Shown here: one piece after another, positions 1-5,414 of the stretch
How positions within the stretch are numbered: the first letter of the stretch is position 1
Layout: every line of letters starts with the position of its first letter
DNA from: Lachnospiraceae bacterium UBA1778
Lineage (GTDB): Bacteria; Bacillota; Clostridia; Lachnospirales; Lachnospiraceae
Direction of reading: 5' to 3'
NCBI GenBank assembly: GCA_002315255.1
Contig: DCGM01000108.1
Span: 17,389 to 25,027, forward strand
DNA length: 7,639 nt
The notes under the pieces: model-generated
Databases searched by the model: none
Seen by the model: the letters and a program-made list of their open reading frames with translations, nothing else
What the model was told of the DNA's origin: nothing
Position numbers and translations under genes: made by a program

Positions 1-456
1 TGCCGAAAAGTGAGAGAGCACAAAGTCAATGAGCCCCATCTCCTCCGGCTGTTTGCCGACGCCGACGCGGAGCCGCTTAAAACCGTCGGTCGCGAGCTGC
101 AGAATGATATTCTTCAGCCCGTTATGGCCGCCTGCCGAGCCGGACGGACGGATCCGAAGCGCACCGAGATCTAAGTTTACGTCGTCTGAAACCACCAGGA
201 TATTTTCCGCCGGAATATTATAGTATTCCGCAATCTGCCGGATCGATTCTCCCGACAGGTTCATGTAGGTCTGCGGCTTCGCGAGAATCATCTTCATCCC
301 GCTGATGATCCCCTGTCCGATAAGCGCGCGGTGCTTCTTCGTGATGACAGGGATATGGTACATTTCCGAAATCCGATCGATCACCTCGAAGCCGACATTG
401 TGGCGCGTATTGTCATATTTGTTTTCCGGGTTTCCAAGCCCCGCGATTAAAATCAT
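1..456 (-). CDS. pth: Peptidyl-tRNA hydrolase (partial, C-terminus beyond window)
   Basis: Peptidyl-tRNA hydrolase cleaves the ester bond of peptidyl-tRNAs that fall off the ribosome, recycling tRNA in the cytoplasm. The reading frame runs from ATG at 456 to the window edge and gives 152 residues; full Pth is usually about 185-200, so roughly 35-50 C-terminal residues are missing. The N-terminus has the family signature GLGNPENKYDNTRHNVG (residues 6-22), with Asn9 and His19 matching the E. coli active-site Asn10 and His20. YMNLSG (64-69), SDDVNLDLG (90-98, Asp91 matching catalytic Asp93) and SGSAGGHNG (105-113, Asn112 matching Asn114) follow, so all key residues are present. The start is supported by AAGGAA 6 nt upstream. 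The gene lies 12 nt after the deacetylase-like gene stop, and its ribosome binding site begins directly after that TAG, so the two are probably co-transcribed and perhaps translationally coupled. The identification is secure from motifs. Confidence 0.97.
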   Translation of the reverse strand, partial: MILIAGLGNPENKYDNTRHNVGFEVIDRISEMYHIPVITKKHRALIGQGIISGMKMILAKPQTYMNLSGESIRQIAEYYNIPAENILVVSDDVNLDLGALRIRPSGSAGGHNGLKNIILQLATDGFKRLRVGVGKQPEEMGLIDFVLSHFSA

Positions 457-462
457 GTCTGT

Positions 463-468
463 TTCCTT
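463..468 (-). promoter_or_regulatory. pth ribosome binding site abutting upstream stop
   Basis: AAGGAA on the minus strand sits immediately after the TAG stop (471-469) of the deacetylase-like gene and 6 nt before the pth ATG. The whole intergenic gap is 12 nt, leaving no room for a promoter, so pth expression here must come at least partly from read-through of the upstream gene. Confidence 0.75.
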
Positions 469-2217
469 CTATTGCCCCTGCAGTTCTTCCATGACACGGC
501 GCACCGCTGCCGCATCAAACCCTTCCGGAAGCTTAATTCCAAGGAAGGTTTCTGTGTCTTCATCCGGCCACGGCCGGTTCAGCGAATAAATCTCGCGCGG
601 ATCGAAAAGATCGCGGAGACGGTAGCGCTTATAGCCTTCGTCGCCTTCGTTCGGCGCTACGGTCATATAGACGATACTTTCAAACATACGCTGGCCGTCT
701 AAGTTCCGGCGCGCCTGACGGAAATAGCCGCTGTCGGCATACGAACCGTCCTCGCTCTTTACGGAAGCGACGCGCTGGACCCAGTACGCATTGACCGCGT
801 CCACATTCGCATAGTAGTTAAAGCCGTCCGCCTTCAGCCAGGTGTAAAGCTTATTCTCCGAGTTATACGGCCGCCAAGAGCCTAAATCACCGCCGAATGC
901 GAAAATGATCGTATCCGTATCGCCAATGAGGCTGCGCACCTCGACATCCCACCACTGCGTATCGCGGTAGAAGCGTTCCGCCGGATTCTGGCTGTCGTGG
1001 TTCGCCATATTCATATGGCCCCAGGTGTGGCTTGCAAGTTTCCAGCCCGTGTCCTTTAACGTCTGCGCGATTCTGGCCGCGATAGCGCGGTCCGCTTCGA
1101 TCTGATCATTGTCATAAAGATGCGTCTTATCGATACGGGCGAGCCGGTAGGCCTCCGCTTCGTCAAACATCGGGCTCTTAAACAGCTCGTCATAATGCTG
1201 TTCTAGCACTTCGTCAGAGCCATAGGAAATATAGGATGTACGATAGCCGAAAATGCCGTTATAGCCTGTCAATGCGAGCGTTCCCTTCGCTCCGTGATAC
1301 GAAAAATCCGGGTGCTCTTCGACGAACGCGTCAATGATCGGCACCATATCATACGCGCCGTAAGAATAGGTTCCATCCTGCATCTTCATTTCGCAGGTGA
1401 TCTTCCCGTCCTCGTCATAGACGAATTTCGTCGCATAACCGGTGTACGTGTCGCCTTTTTCCGACGCCTTTGTCCACCCGCCGGCCTCCAGCATGTACTC
1501 ATAGAAGCAGACGTCATCCTGCGAAAGGACGAAGGGCTGCTTTCCTTCCGGAAGAAAGATCTCCTTAAAGACCATTTTTTCCGTGCCGTCCGCCTGCTCC
1601 TGAATCTCCGCGATGTCAGACATATGGACCATTACATATCCTTTGTCGTACAGGATCTGGATGATCTTTTTAAACTCTTCGATCGTCGTCATGACCATGT
1701 TATAGTCATCACGCTCGTAGTTTGTATTTGCAAACGCGGTCGTTTCGTCCGCCACGAGAATATGGAAGAAGATGTGCGTAATCTGCGTATTGTCTGCCCA
1801 TTTGACGAGCTCGCTCTTCTCTTCCTTCCAGCGCGTGATCGCGTCTAAAACCTCCTGATATTCCAGGAAATCAGGGATTTCCGTCTTTACGTATTCGATC
1901 GCCGCGTCATAATCATACATCGCCGCCTTTACTTCAGCCGCAGCCATAATTTCTTCCAGATTCTCAGGAAGCCCCTTCGTCGGTTCCTCCGTCTCCTCTG
2001 TCTCCGGCGGCGCCGACTCCGTCAATGAAACTGTCGGAAGCGTTTCTTCCCGCTGGGAGGGCTTTATCACCAGGAAATAAAGCAGCACGCCGATCCCCGC
2101 AACTAAGAGGATGGCGATGCCGACGACGAGCGCCATGCGCGCCGTCTCGCTCATTTTCTTCTTTTTCTTCCTGCGTTTTTTTGTTTTATCGCTATAGATA
2201 GAACCGTAATCGTCCAT
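469..2217 (-). CDS. Membrane-anchored polysaccharide deacetylase-like (CE4/NodB) protein
   Basis: This 582-residue protein is probably an extracytoplasmic carbohydrate esterase acting on cell-wall or capsule glycans; the substrate is unknown. It has a very basic cytoplasmic stretch (residues about 11-21, mostly Lys/Arg), one transmembrane helix (about 27-51), an acidic Glu/Thr/Pro linker (about 57-81) and a TPR-like helical segment (about 85-135, with MYDYDAAIEYV). The NodB-like part has SQDD (232-235, motif 1, normally TFDD), HTWGH (397-401, the H-[ST]-x-x-H metal site) and GSWRPY (446-451, a possible motif 3). About 160 residues separate motifs 1 and 2, far more than in compact NodB domains. 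I placed the start at ATG 2217 because GGAG lies 7 nt before it; the in-frame ATG at 2223 is only 1 nt from GGAG. A good promoter lies upstream and pth follows by 12 nt. The CE4 assignment rests on short motifs, so activity is not assured. Confidence 0.82.
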   Translation of the reverse strand: MDDYGSIYSDKTKKRRKKKKKMSETARMALVVGIAILLVAGIGVLLYFLVIKPSQREETLPTVSLTESAPPETEETEEPTKGLPENLEEIMAAAEVKAAMYDYDAAIEYVKTEIPDFLEYQEVLDAITRWKEEKSELVKWADNTQITHIFFHILVADETTAFANTNYERDDYNMVMTTIEEFKKIIQILYDKGYVMVHMSDIAEIQEQADGTEKMVFKEIFLPEGKQPFVLSQDDVCFYEYMLEAGGWTKASEKGDTYTGYATKFVYDEDGKITCEMKMQDGTYSYGAYDMVPIIDAFVEEHPDFSYHGAKGTLALTGYNGIFGYRTSYISYGSDEVLEQHYDELFKSPMFDEAEAYRLARIDKTHLYDNDQIEADRAIAARIAQTLKDTGWKLASHTWGHMNMANHDSQNPAERFYRDTQWWDVEVRSLIGDTDTIIFAFGGDLGSWRPYNSENKLYTWLKADGFNYYANVDAVNAYWVQRVASVKSEDGSYADSGYFRQARRNLDGQRMFESIVYMTVAPNEGDEGYKRYRLRDLFDPREIYSLNRPWPDEDTETFLGIKLPEGFDAAAVRRVMEELQGQ

Positions 2218-2224
2218 ACTCATT

Positions 2225-2228
2225 CTCC
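2225..2228 (-). promoter_or_regulatory. Ribosome binding site deciding deacetylase start
   Basis: Minus-strand GGAG lies 1 nt before the ATG at 2223 and 7 nt before the ATG at 2217 (the two are separated by one Ser codon). Only the second spacing is normal for a Shine-Dalgarno site, so 2217 is preferred as the start. The choice changes the protein by two residues only. Confidence 0.65.
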
Positions 2229-2259
2229 AGATAATCGTATTAAGGGAACTTGATTCACC

Positions 2260-2301
2260 AAAGTATGCATATTAGGAAAAACTCCCCAATATGCATATTT
2301 T
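2260..2301 (-). repeat. Paired TATGCATATT repeats forming a hairpin/operator-like element
   Basis: TATGCATATT occurs at 2264-2273 and again at 2290-2299. Because TATGCATA is itself a perfect palindrome, the two copies also read as an inverted repeat: TATGCATATT (2264-2273) with AATATGCATA (2288-2297), extendable outward by AAA/TTT past one G-T pair and inward past one mismatch. The two palindrome centres are 26 bp apart. The element lies just after the predicted transcription start of the deacetylase-like gene, so it could be a double operator that blocks RNA polymerase or a leader hairpin in the mRNA. A second inverted repeat, AGGAAAA (2274-2280) with TTTTCCT (2298-2304), overlaps it and is mutually exclusive with it as an RNA fold. 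The function is inferred. Confidence 0.6.
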
Positions 2302-2312
2302 CCTTATTGCCC

Positions 2313-2341
2313 ATTATACGACACGCCGTCAAGTATGGCAA
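2313..2341 (-). promoter_or_regulatory. Sigma-A-type promoter for deacetylase-pth
   Basis: The minus strand carries TTGCCA (2341-2336, five of six to TTGACA), a 17-nt spacer and a perfect TATAAT (2318-2313). Transcription would start near 2306, giving a leader of about 90 nt before the ATG at 2217. The promoter lies between the hairpin after spoVG and the deacetylase-like gene, as expected for a new transcription unit. Confidence 0.75.
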
Positions 2342-2395
2342 CCGAAATTAAAGTGAAAGAGCGCCCTCGCTATGAAACCGGCATCCGCTATAAAC

Positions 2396-2431
2396 GCGGA
2401 AGAGGAGGAGCGTTTGCTCCCCCTCTTTCGC
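2396..2431 (-). terminator. Terminator-like hairpin after spoVG
   Basis: A long hairpin lies 26 nt beyond the spoVG stop. The inner arms are 2400-2411 and 2416-2427 (12 positions with one mismatch, 4-nt loop), extended outward by GCG/CGC past one further mismatch on the minus strand. On the minus strand the stem is followed by CCGCGTTTATAG rather than a clean T run, so as an intrinsic terminator it is strong in stem but weak in U tract. It may end the glgC-glgD-spoVG transcript, partly or wholly, or act as a 3' stabilising structure. Confidence 0.6.
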
Positions 2432-2457
2432 ATTGTACTGTATACTTTGATGTCACG

Positions 2458-2727
2458 TCATGATGTCTCTTCGATTACAGCTTCTTTGTACTTCTGAAGA
2501 ATCAGCTGCTGCAGCGCGTTACGCGTTTCGGGCGTGATCGGGTGAGCCACGTCCCGGAACTGTCCGTCAGCACTTCTGCGTGAAGGCATTGCGATAAATA
2601 ATCCATTCTCGTTTTCAATGACTTTGATGTCATGGACGACAAACTCATTGTCAATCGTGATGGAAACGACCGCTTTCAGCCGGTTTTCGGCTTCTACCTT
2701 ACGCACTCGGACATCTGTAATGTTCAT
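2458..2727 (-). CDS. spoVG: SpoVG family regulator
   Basis: SpoVG is a small nucleic-acid-binding regulator known in Bacillus, Staphylococcus and other Firmicutes to affect septation, sporulation, capsule and virulence gene expression, and it acts in the cytoplasm. The 89-residue product is close to the usual 85-100. It starts MNITDVRVRKV and contains the conserved core EFVVHDIKVIE (28-38), GLFIAMPSRR (42-51) and FRDVAHPIT (57-65), nearly matching the B. subtilis protein as I recall it, then a C-terminal helix (about 66-84). AAGGAG lies 4 nt before the ATG. The gene follows glgD by 29 nt with no visible promoter between, so it is probably the third gene of a glgC-glgD-spoVG unit, and a hairpin follows it. 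SpoVG also occurs in non-sporulating species, so it does not prove sporulation. The identification is secure. Confidence 0.96.
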   Translation of the reverse strand: MNITDVRVRKVEAENRLKAVVSITIDNEFVVHDIKVIENENGLFIAMPSRRSADGQFRDVAHPITPETRNALQQLILQKYKEAVIEETS

Positions 2728-2756
2728 GGTGCTCCTTATTTCCTTTCTCCGTTCTC

Positions 2757-3878
2757 TCAGATGATATAACGGTTATTATTTTCTGAGACGATCGTCACGT
2801 CGTCAGGGTTCCCATGGTAGACGCTTCCGGCCAAAATCGTGTTATGGCTTTCCACAATGCAATTCTCGATTGTAACATTATCCCCAATGTATACGTCATT
2901 CAGAATCACGGAATTCCGGATGACGCTGTTATTGCCGACGAATGCTTTCCGGAAGAGAAGCGATCCCTCCACCGTACCGTTAATGATACATCCGCTGGCC
3001 ACAAGGCTGTTTTTGACGGAACAGCCCGCATTATATTTCGCAGGCGGGAAATCACTGACCTTCGTCAGAACCGGTTTGTCGCCGGTGAAGAAGTACTCGC
3101 GTACCTCCCGCTTTAAGAAATCAAGGTTCGTCCGATAATAGGACTCGGCTGAAGAAATATTGCTCCAGTAGTTATCCATGTGATATGCGAAAATGCGCTT
3201 CTGGTTCTTATACCGCACCAGGATATCACGGATAAAATCATACCGGTCTTCGTTCTCGCATTGCTCCAAAAGTTCTATGAGCAGACGGCGGCGGACGATA
3301 TAGATTCCGCAGTTCACTTCCCGGCTGACTTCATCGATCGGCTTCTCCGCGAACTCGATGACTCTTCCGTCCTCATCGGTCTTTATCTGACCGAACCTGG
3401 CCGAATCCTCCCACGGCTGAAGCGTAGTCGATACGAGCGTAATGTCCGCCTGATTCTGGATATGGCTGTCCAGGACGAGATTATAGTCAAGCTTGTAGAT
3501 GCCGTCGCCTGATGCGATGATGACGTACGGCTCATGGCTCTCTTTTAAAAAGTGCATATTCTGGTACATAGAATCGACAGTTCCGCGGTACCAGTTCGAG
3601 TTGTCCGGCGTAATCATCGGATGGTAGACGAACAGGCCGCCCTGCTTCCGTCCGAAATCCCACCATTTGCTGGAACTTAAATGCTCATCGAGCGAGCGCG
3701 TGTTGTACTGGGTCAGAACCGCAACCTTCTGGACATGCGAGTAAGCCATGTTCGAAAGCGCAAAATCGATCGCCCGGAACCCGCCTGTCATCGGCATTGC
3801 AGCTATCGCGCGGCGCGCTGTCAGCTGCTTCATACGCTTATTGTTTCCGCCTGCTAAAATAATTCCGATCGCCTTCAT
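2757..3878 (-). CDS. glgD: GlgD, regulatory subunit of glucose-1-phosphate adenylyltransferase
   Basis: GlgD is a GlgC paralogue found in Firmicutes that pairs with GlgC to form ADP-glucose pyrophosphorylase; in studied members it adds little catalysis alone but alters the activity of the complex. The 373-residue protein has a nucleotidyltransferase fold (about 1-240) and a C-terminal left-handed beta-helix (about 280-365). Degeneration relative to GlgC is visible: the nucleotide-binding loop reads AGGNNKRM (9-16) instead of AGGQGSRL, GGDHIYKMDY becomes SGDGIYKLDY (123-132), and the YWKDVGTL stretch becomes YWSNISSA. Asp125 and the EKP Lys179 remain. Its ATG lies inside the last codons of glgC (ATGA, 3878-3875), with a good AGGTGA site 6 nt upstream inside glgC, implying coupled translation and matched subunit levels. 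spoVG follows by 29 nt. Family assignment is firm; lack of catalysis is inferred. Confidence 0.95.
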   Translation of the reverse strand: MKAIGIILAGGNNKRMKQLTARRAIAAMPMTGGFRAIDFALSNMAYSHVQKVAVLTQYNTRSLDEHLSSSKWWDFGRKQGGLFVYHPMITPDNSNWYRGTVDSMYQNMHFLKESHEPYVIIASGDGIYKLDYNLVLDSHIQNQADITLVSTTLQPWEDSARFGQIKTDEDGRVIEFAEKPIDEVSREVNCGIYIVRRRLLIELLEQCENEDRYDFIRDILVRYKNQKRIFAYHMDNYWSNISSAESYYRTNLDFLKREVREYFFTGDKPVLTKVSDFPPAKYNAGCSVKNSLVASGCIINGTVEGSLLFRKAFVGNNSVIRNSVILNDVYIGDNVTIENCIVESHNTILAGSVYHGNPDDVTIVSENNNRYII

Positions 3879-5155
3879 TCCATCTCACCTGCCTTTATGA
3901 TTGCGTCGCCGCTTTCGAGACGTCCGTTCGGGTAATCCTCCGCTGTCGTCACACCGATGATGGCTGTGTTCTTCCCGATCGAAACATGATCCGGAATCAC
4001 GCTCTTCTCACCGATCGTCGCGATATCGGAGCAGTAAACCTTTTTATTGTAGGTGGATTCGCGATAGTCGCCGTCACCGATCCGGACGCCTTCGCCGATC
4101 ACGGAATCCTCTGCGATAATCGCTTTTTCAATGTGCGCGCCCTTCTTAATGATGGTGTTCGCCATGATGATGGAATCATTGACGTAAGCGCCCTCTTCGA
4201 CGATGACGTCGGCACTCAATACCGAGTTTGTAACCGTTCCGTAAATCGAGGAGCCGTCGCCGACAATGCTCCGCTCGACACAGGCATTCTCATCGATATA
4301 CTGCGGCGCGACGGAGTTCCCGTTCGTATAAATCTTCCAATACTCTTCGTAAAGGTTGAAGACCGGCACCAGGTCGATCAGCTCCATGTTCGCATCCCAA
4401 TACGACTGAAGCGTTCCGACGTCCTTCCAGTAGCTGTTATATTCGTAACAGTAGATCGGATGCCCCGACTGGTGGCAGTACGGGATCACGTGCATTCCGA
4501 AGTCGAGGTTATTAACATCCTTATTCGCGATCAATGCATCGCGGAGCACCGGCCACGTGAAGATATAGATGCCCATTGAGGCGAGGTTGCTTCTCGGATG
4601 CGCAGGCTTCTCTTCAAAGTCGACAATCCGCCCTGTCTCCCCGTCCGTGATGAGGACGCCGAAACGGCTCGCTTCTTCGATCGGGACCGGCATAGCCGCC
4701 ATCGTGACATCCGCGTGGCGCGCCTTGTGATAATTCAGCATGAGCTCATAATCCATCTTATAGATATGATCGCCGCCGAGAATCAGCACATATTCCGGGT
4801 TAAAGGAGTCGATATAATGGATATTCTGGAAGATAGCATTGGCCGTGCCGGTGTACCAGTCGCTGTTTTTCGATTTTTCATACGGCGAAAGGATCGTGAC
4901 GCCGCCGAGCTGCCGGTCGAGATCCCATGGGATTCCGATGCCGATATGCGAGTTCAGGCGAAGCGGTTCGTACTGGGTCATGACACCGACCGTGTCGATT
5001 CCGGAGTTGATGCAGTTGCTCAGCGGGAAATCAATGATACGATATTTTCCGCCAAAGGAAACCGCCGGTTTCGCCATACGGGACGTTAAAACCCCTAACC
5101 GGCTTCCCTGTCCGCCTGCTAAAAGCATAGCGACCATTTCCTTTTTCATAGCCAT
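3875..5155 (-). CDS. glgC: Glucose-1-phosphate adenylyltransferase, catalytic subunit
   Basis: GlgC catalyses ATP + glucose 1-phosphate to ADP-glucose + pyrophosphate, the committed step of bacterial glycogen synthesis, in the cytoplasm. The 426-residue protein has a nucleotidyltransferase domain with LLAGGQGSRL (11-20), KPAVSFGGKYRIIDFPLSN (29-47, the region that in E. coli contributes activator binding), WYTGTANAIFQN (100-111), GGDHIYKMD (127-135, catalytic Asp129), DFEEKP (179-184, sugar-phosphate Lys183) and YWKDVGTL (242-249), then a left-handed beta-helix (about 290-405). All catalytic motifs are intact. The start is ATG 5155, with AAAGGAT 8 nt upstream (core AAGGA, spacer 9) and a leader hairpin before it. 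The frame stays open to an ATG at 5290, but that extension lacks a ribosome binding site, spans the likely promoter and reads unlike GlgC. glgD overlaps its stop by 4 nt. Confidence 0.97.
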   Translation of the reverse strand: MAMKKEMVAMLLAGGQGSRLGVLTSRMAKPAVSFGGKYRIIDFPLSNCINSGIDTVGVMTQYEPLRLNSHIGIGIPWDLDRQLGGVTILSPYEKSKNSDWYTGTANAIFQNIHYIDSFNPEYVLILGGDHIYKMDYELMLNYHKARHADVTMAAMPVPIEEASRFGVLITDGETGRIVDFEEKPAHPRSNLASMGIYIFTWPVLRDALIANKDVNNLDFGMHVIPYCHQSGHPIYCYEYNSYWKDVGTLQSYWDANMELIDLVPVFNLYEEYWKIYTNGNSVAPQYIDENACVERSIVGDGSSIYGTVTNSVLSADVIVEEGAYVNDSIIMANTIIKKGAHIEKAIIAEDSVIGEGVRIGDGDYRESTYNKKVYCSDIATIGEKSVIPDHVSIGKNTAIIGVTTAEDYPNGRLESGDAIIKAGEME

Positions 5156-5163
5156 AGAGAGTA

Positions 5164-5170
5164 ATCCTTT
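5164..5170 (-). promoter_or_regulatory. Ribosome binding site deciding glgC start
   Basis: Minus-strand AAAGGAT lies 8 nt upstream of the ATG at 5155 (9 nt counted from the AAGGA core). It supports the MAMKKEMVAM start over the longer frame that opens at 5290. A further ATG two codons downstream (5149) is possible but would give a spacing of about 15 nt, which is too long. Confidence 0.75.
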
Positions 5171-5176
5171 CTGCCT

Positions 5177-5191
5177 TTTTCCATTGGAAAA
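5177..5191 (-). repeat. Interrupted palindrome in glgC leader
   Basis: TTTTCCATTGGAAAA is a 7-1-7 palindrome lying between the leader hairpin and the glgC ribosome binding site. With a single central base it cannot form a stable RNA hairpin without opening several pairs, so if it matters it is more likely a protein-binding site on DNA. Such AT-rich symmetry can also arise by chance. Confidence 0.35.
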
Positions 5192-5193
5192 CG

Positions 5194-5234
5194 GTGCCGG
5201 ACCTCCGCTTTTTCTGCGGATTTCGGGTCGGCAC
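5194..5234 (-). promoter_or_regulatory. Structured hairpin in glgC 5' leader
   Basis: On the minus strand GTGCCG (5234-5229) pairs with CGGCAC (5199-5194), ACC (5228-5226) with GGT (5203-5201) past one bulged C (5200), and CCGC (5219-5216) with GCGG (5208-5205) around an A-rich loop. This makes a GC-rich hairpin of 13 pairs with an asymmetric internal loop, inside the leader and ending 38 nt before the glgC ATG. TTTT follows two bases after the stem, so it could be a weak attenuator, a protein or ligand site, or a stabiliser. I recognise no known riboswitch class in it. Confidence 0.55.
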
Positions 5235-5251
5235 ATACATTTTCGAGATAT

Positions 5252-5280
5252 ACTATAACACAGTTTATTTGATTTGGTAA
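5252..5280 (-). promoter_or_regulatory. Probable glgC promoter
   Basis: The minus strand shows TTACCA (5280-5275, four of six to TTGACA), a 17-nt spacer and TATAGT (5257-5252, five of six to TATAAT). Transcription would start near 5245, giving a leader of about 90 nt that contains the hairpin at 5234-5194. The upstream 60 bases are strongly A/T-rich with A and T runs, which could act as an UP element. It sits downstream of the terminator at 5404-5357, as expected for a new unit. Confidence 0.6.
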
Positions 5281-5356
5281 CATATTTCACAAAAAAAATG
5301 TATGATTTTCTTTCATTTTGTGCATATTGTCATTTTTTATTGTGAATTTTTTCCCC

Positions 5357-5404
5357 AAAAAAGCCCCCGCTCAGAAGAAATTTGTTCTTCATGAGGCAGG
5401 GGCC
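5357..5404 (-). terminator. Intrinsic terminator after the small membrane protein gene
   Basis: On the minus strand a GGCCCCTGCCTCA arm is matched by TGAGCGGGGGC, with an inner GAAGAA/TTCTTC extension and a CAAAT loop; one C and one T are bulged. The GC-rich base is followed directly by six T (5362-5357). It begins 10 nt after the stop of the small membrane protein gene and is a textbook Rho-independent terminator, closing the pheT-side unit before the glg promoter. Confidence 0.92.
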
Positions 5405-5414
5405 TTCTATTTTA

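Noticed and set aside
1294..1848. Plus-strand open frame of 184 codons inside the deacetylase-like gene
   Set aside because: It has shadow-like composition (Arg, Val, Asp, Phe-rich), no ribosome binding site that I see, and lies entirely within a well-supported gene on the minus strand.
2318..2332. TTGACG close upstream of TATAAT as a -35 box
   Set aside because: Only 8 nt separate TTGACG from TATAAT, too short for a promoter; TTGCCA at 2341-2336 has the normal 17-nt spacing.
2373..2400. Short CCGC/GCGG and AGCG/CGCT stems after the spoVG hairpin
   Set aside because: The stems are only 4 bp and without a clear T run, and fall within what random sequence of this composition would give.
3986..5089. 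Plus-strand open frames antisense to glgC (about 197 and 163 codons)
   Set aside because: They mirror glgC codons and show no family features; GlgC motifs on the minus strand are unambiguous.
5156..5290. N-terminal extension of glgC by 45 codons, starting at ATG 5290
   Set aside because: It lacks a ribosome binding site, runs through the predicted promoter and leader hairpin, and its residues do not resemble GlgC, whereas ATG 5155 has a well-placed AAAGGAT.
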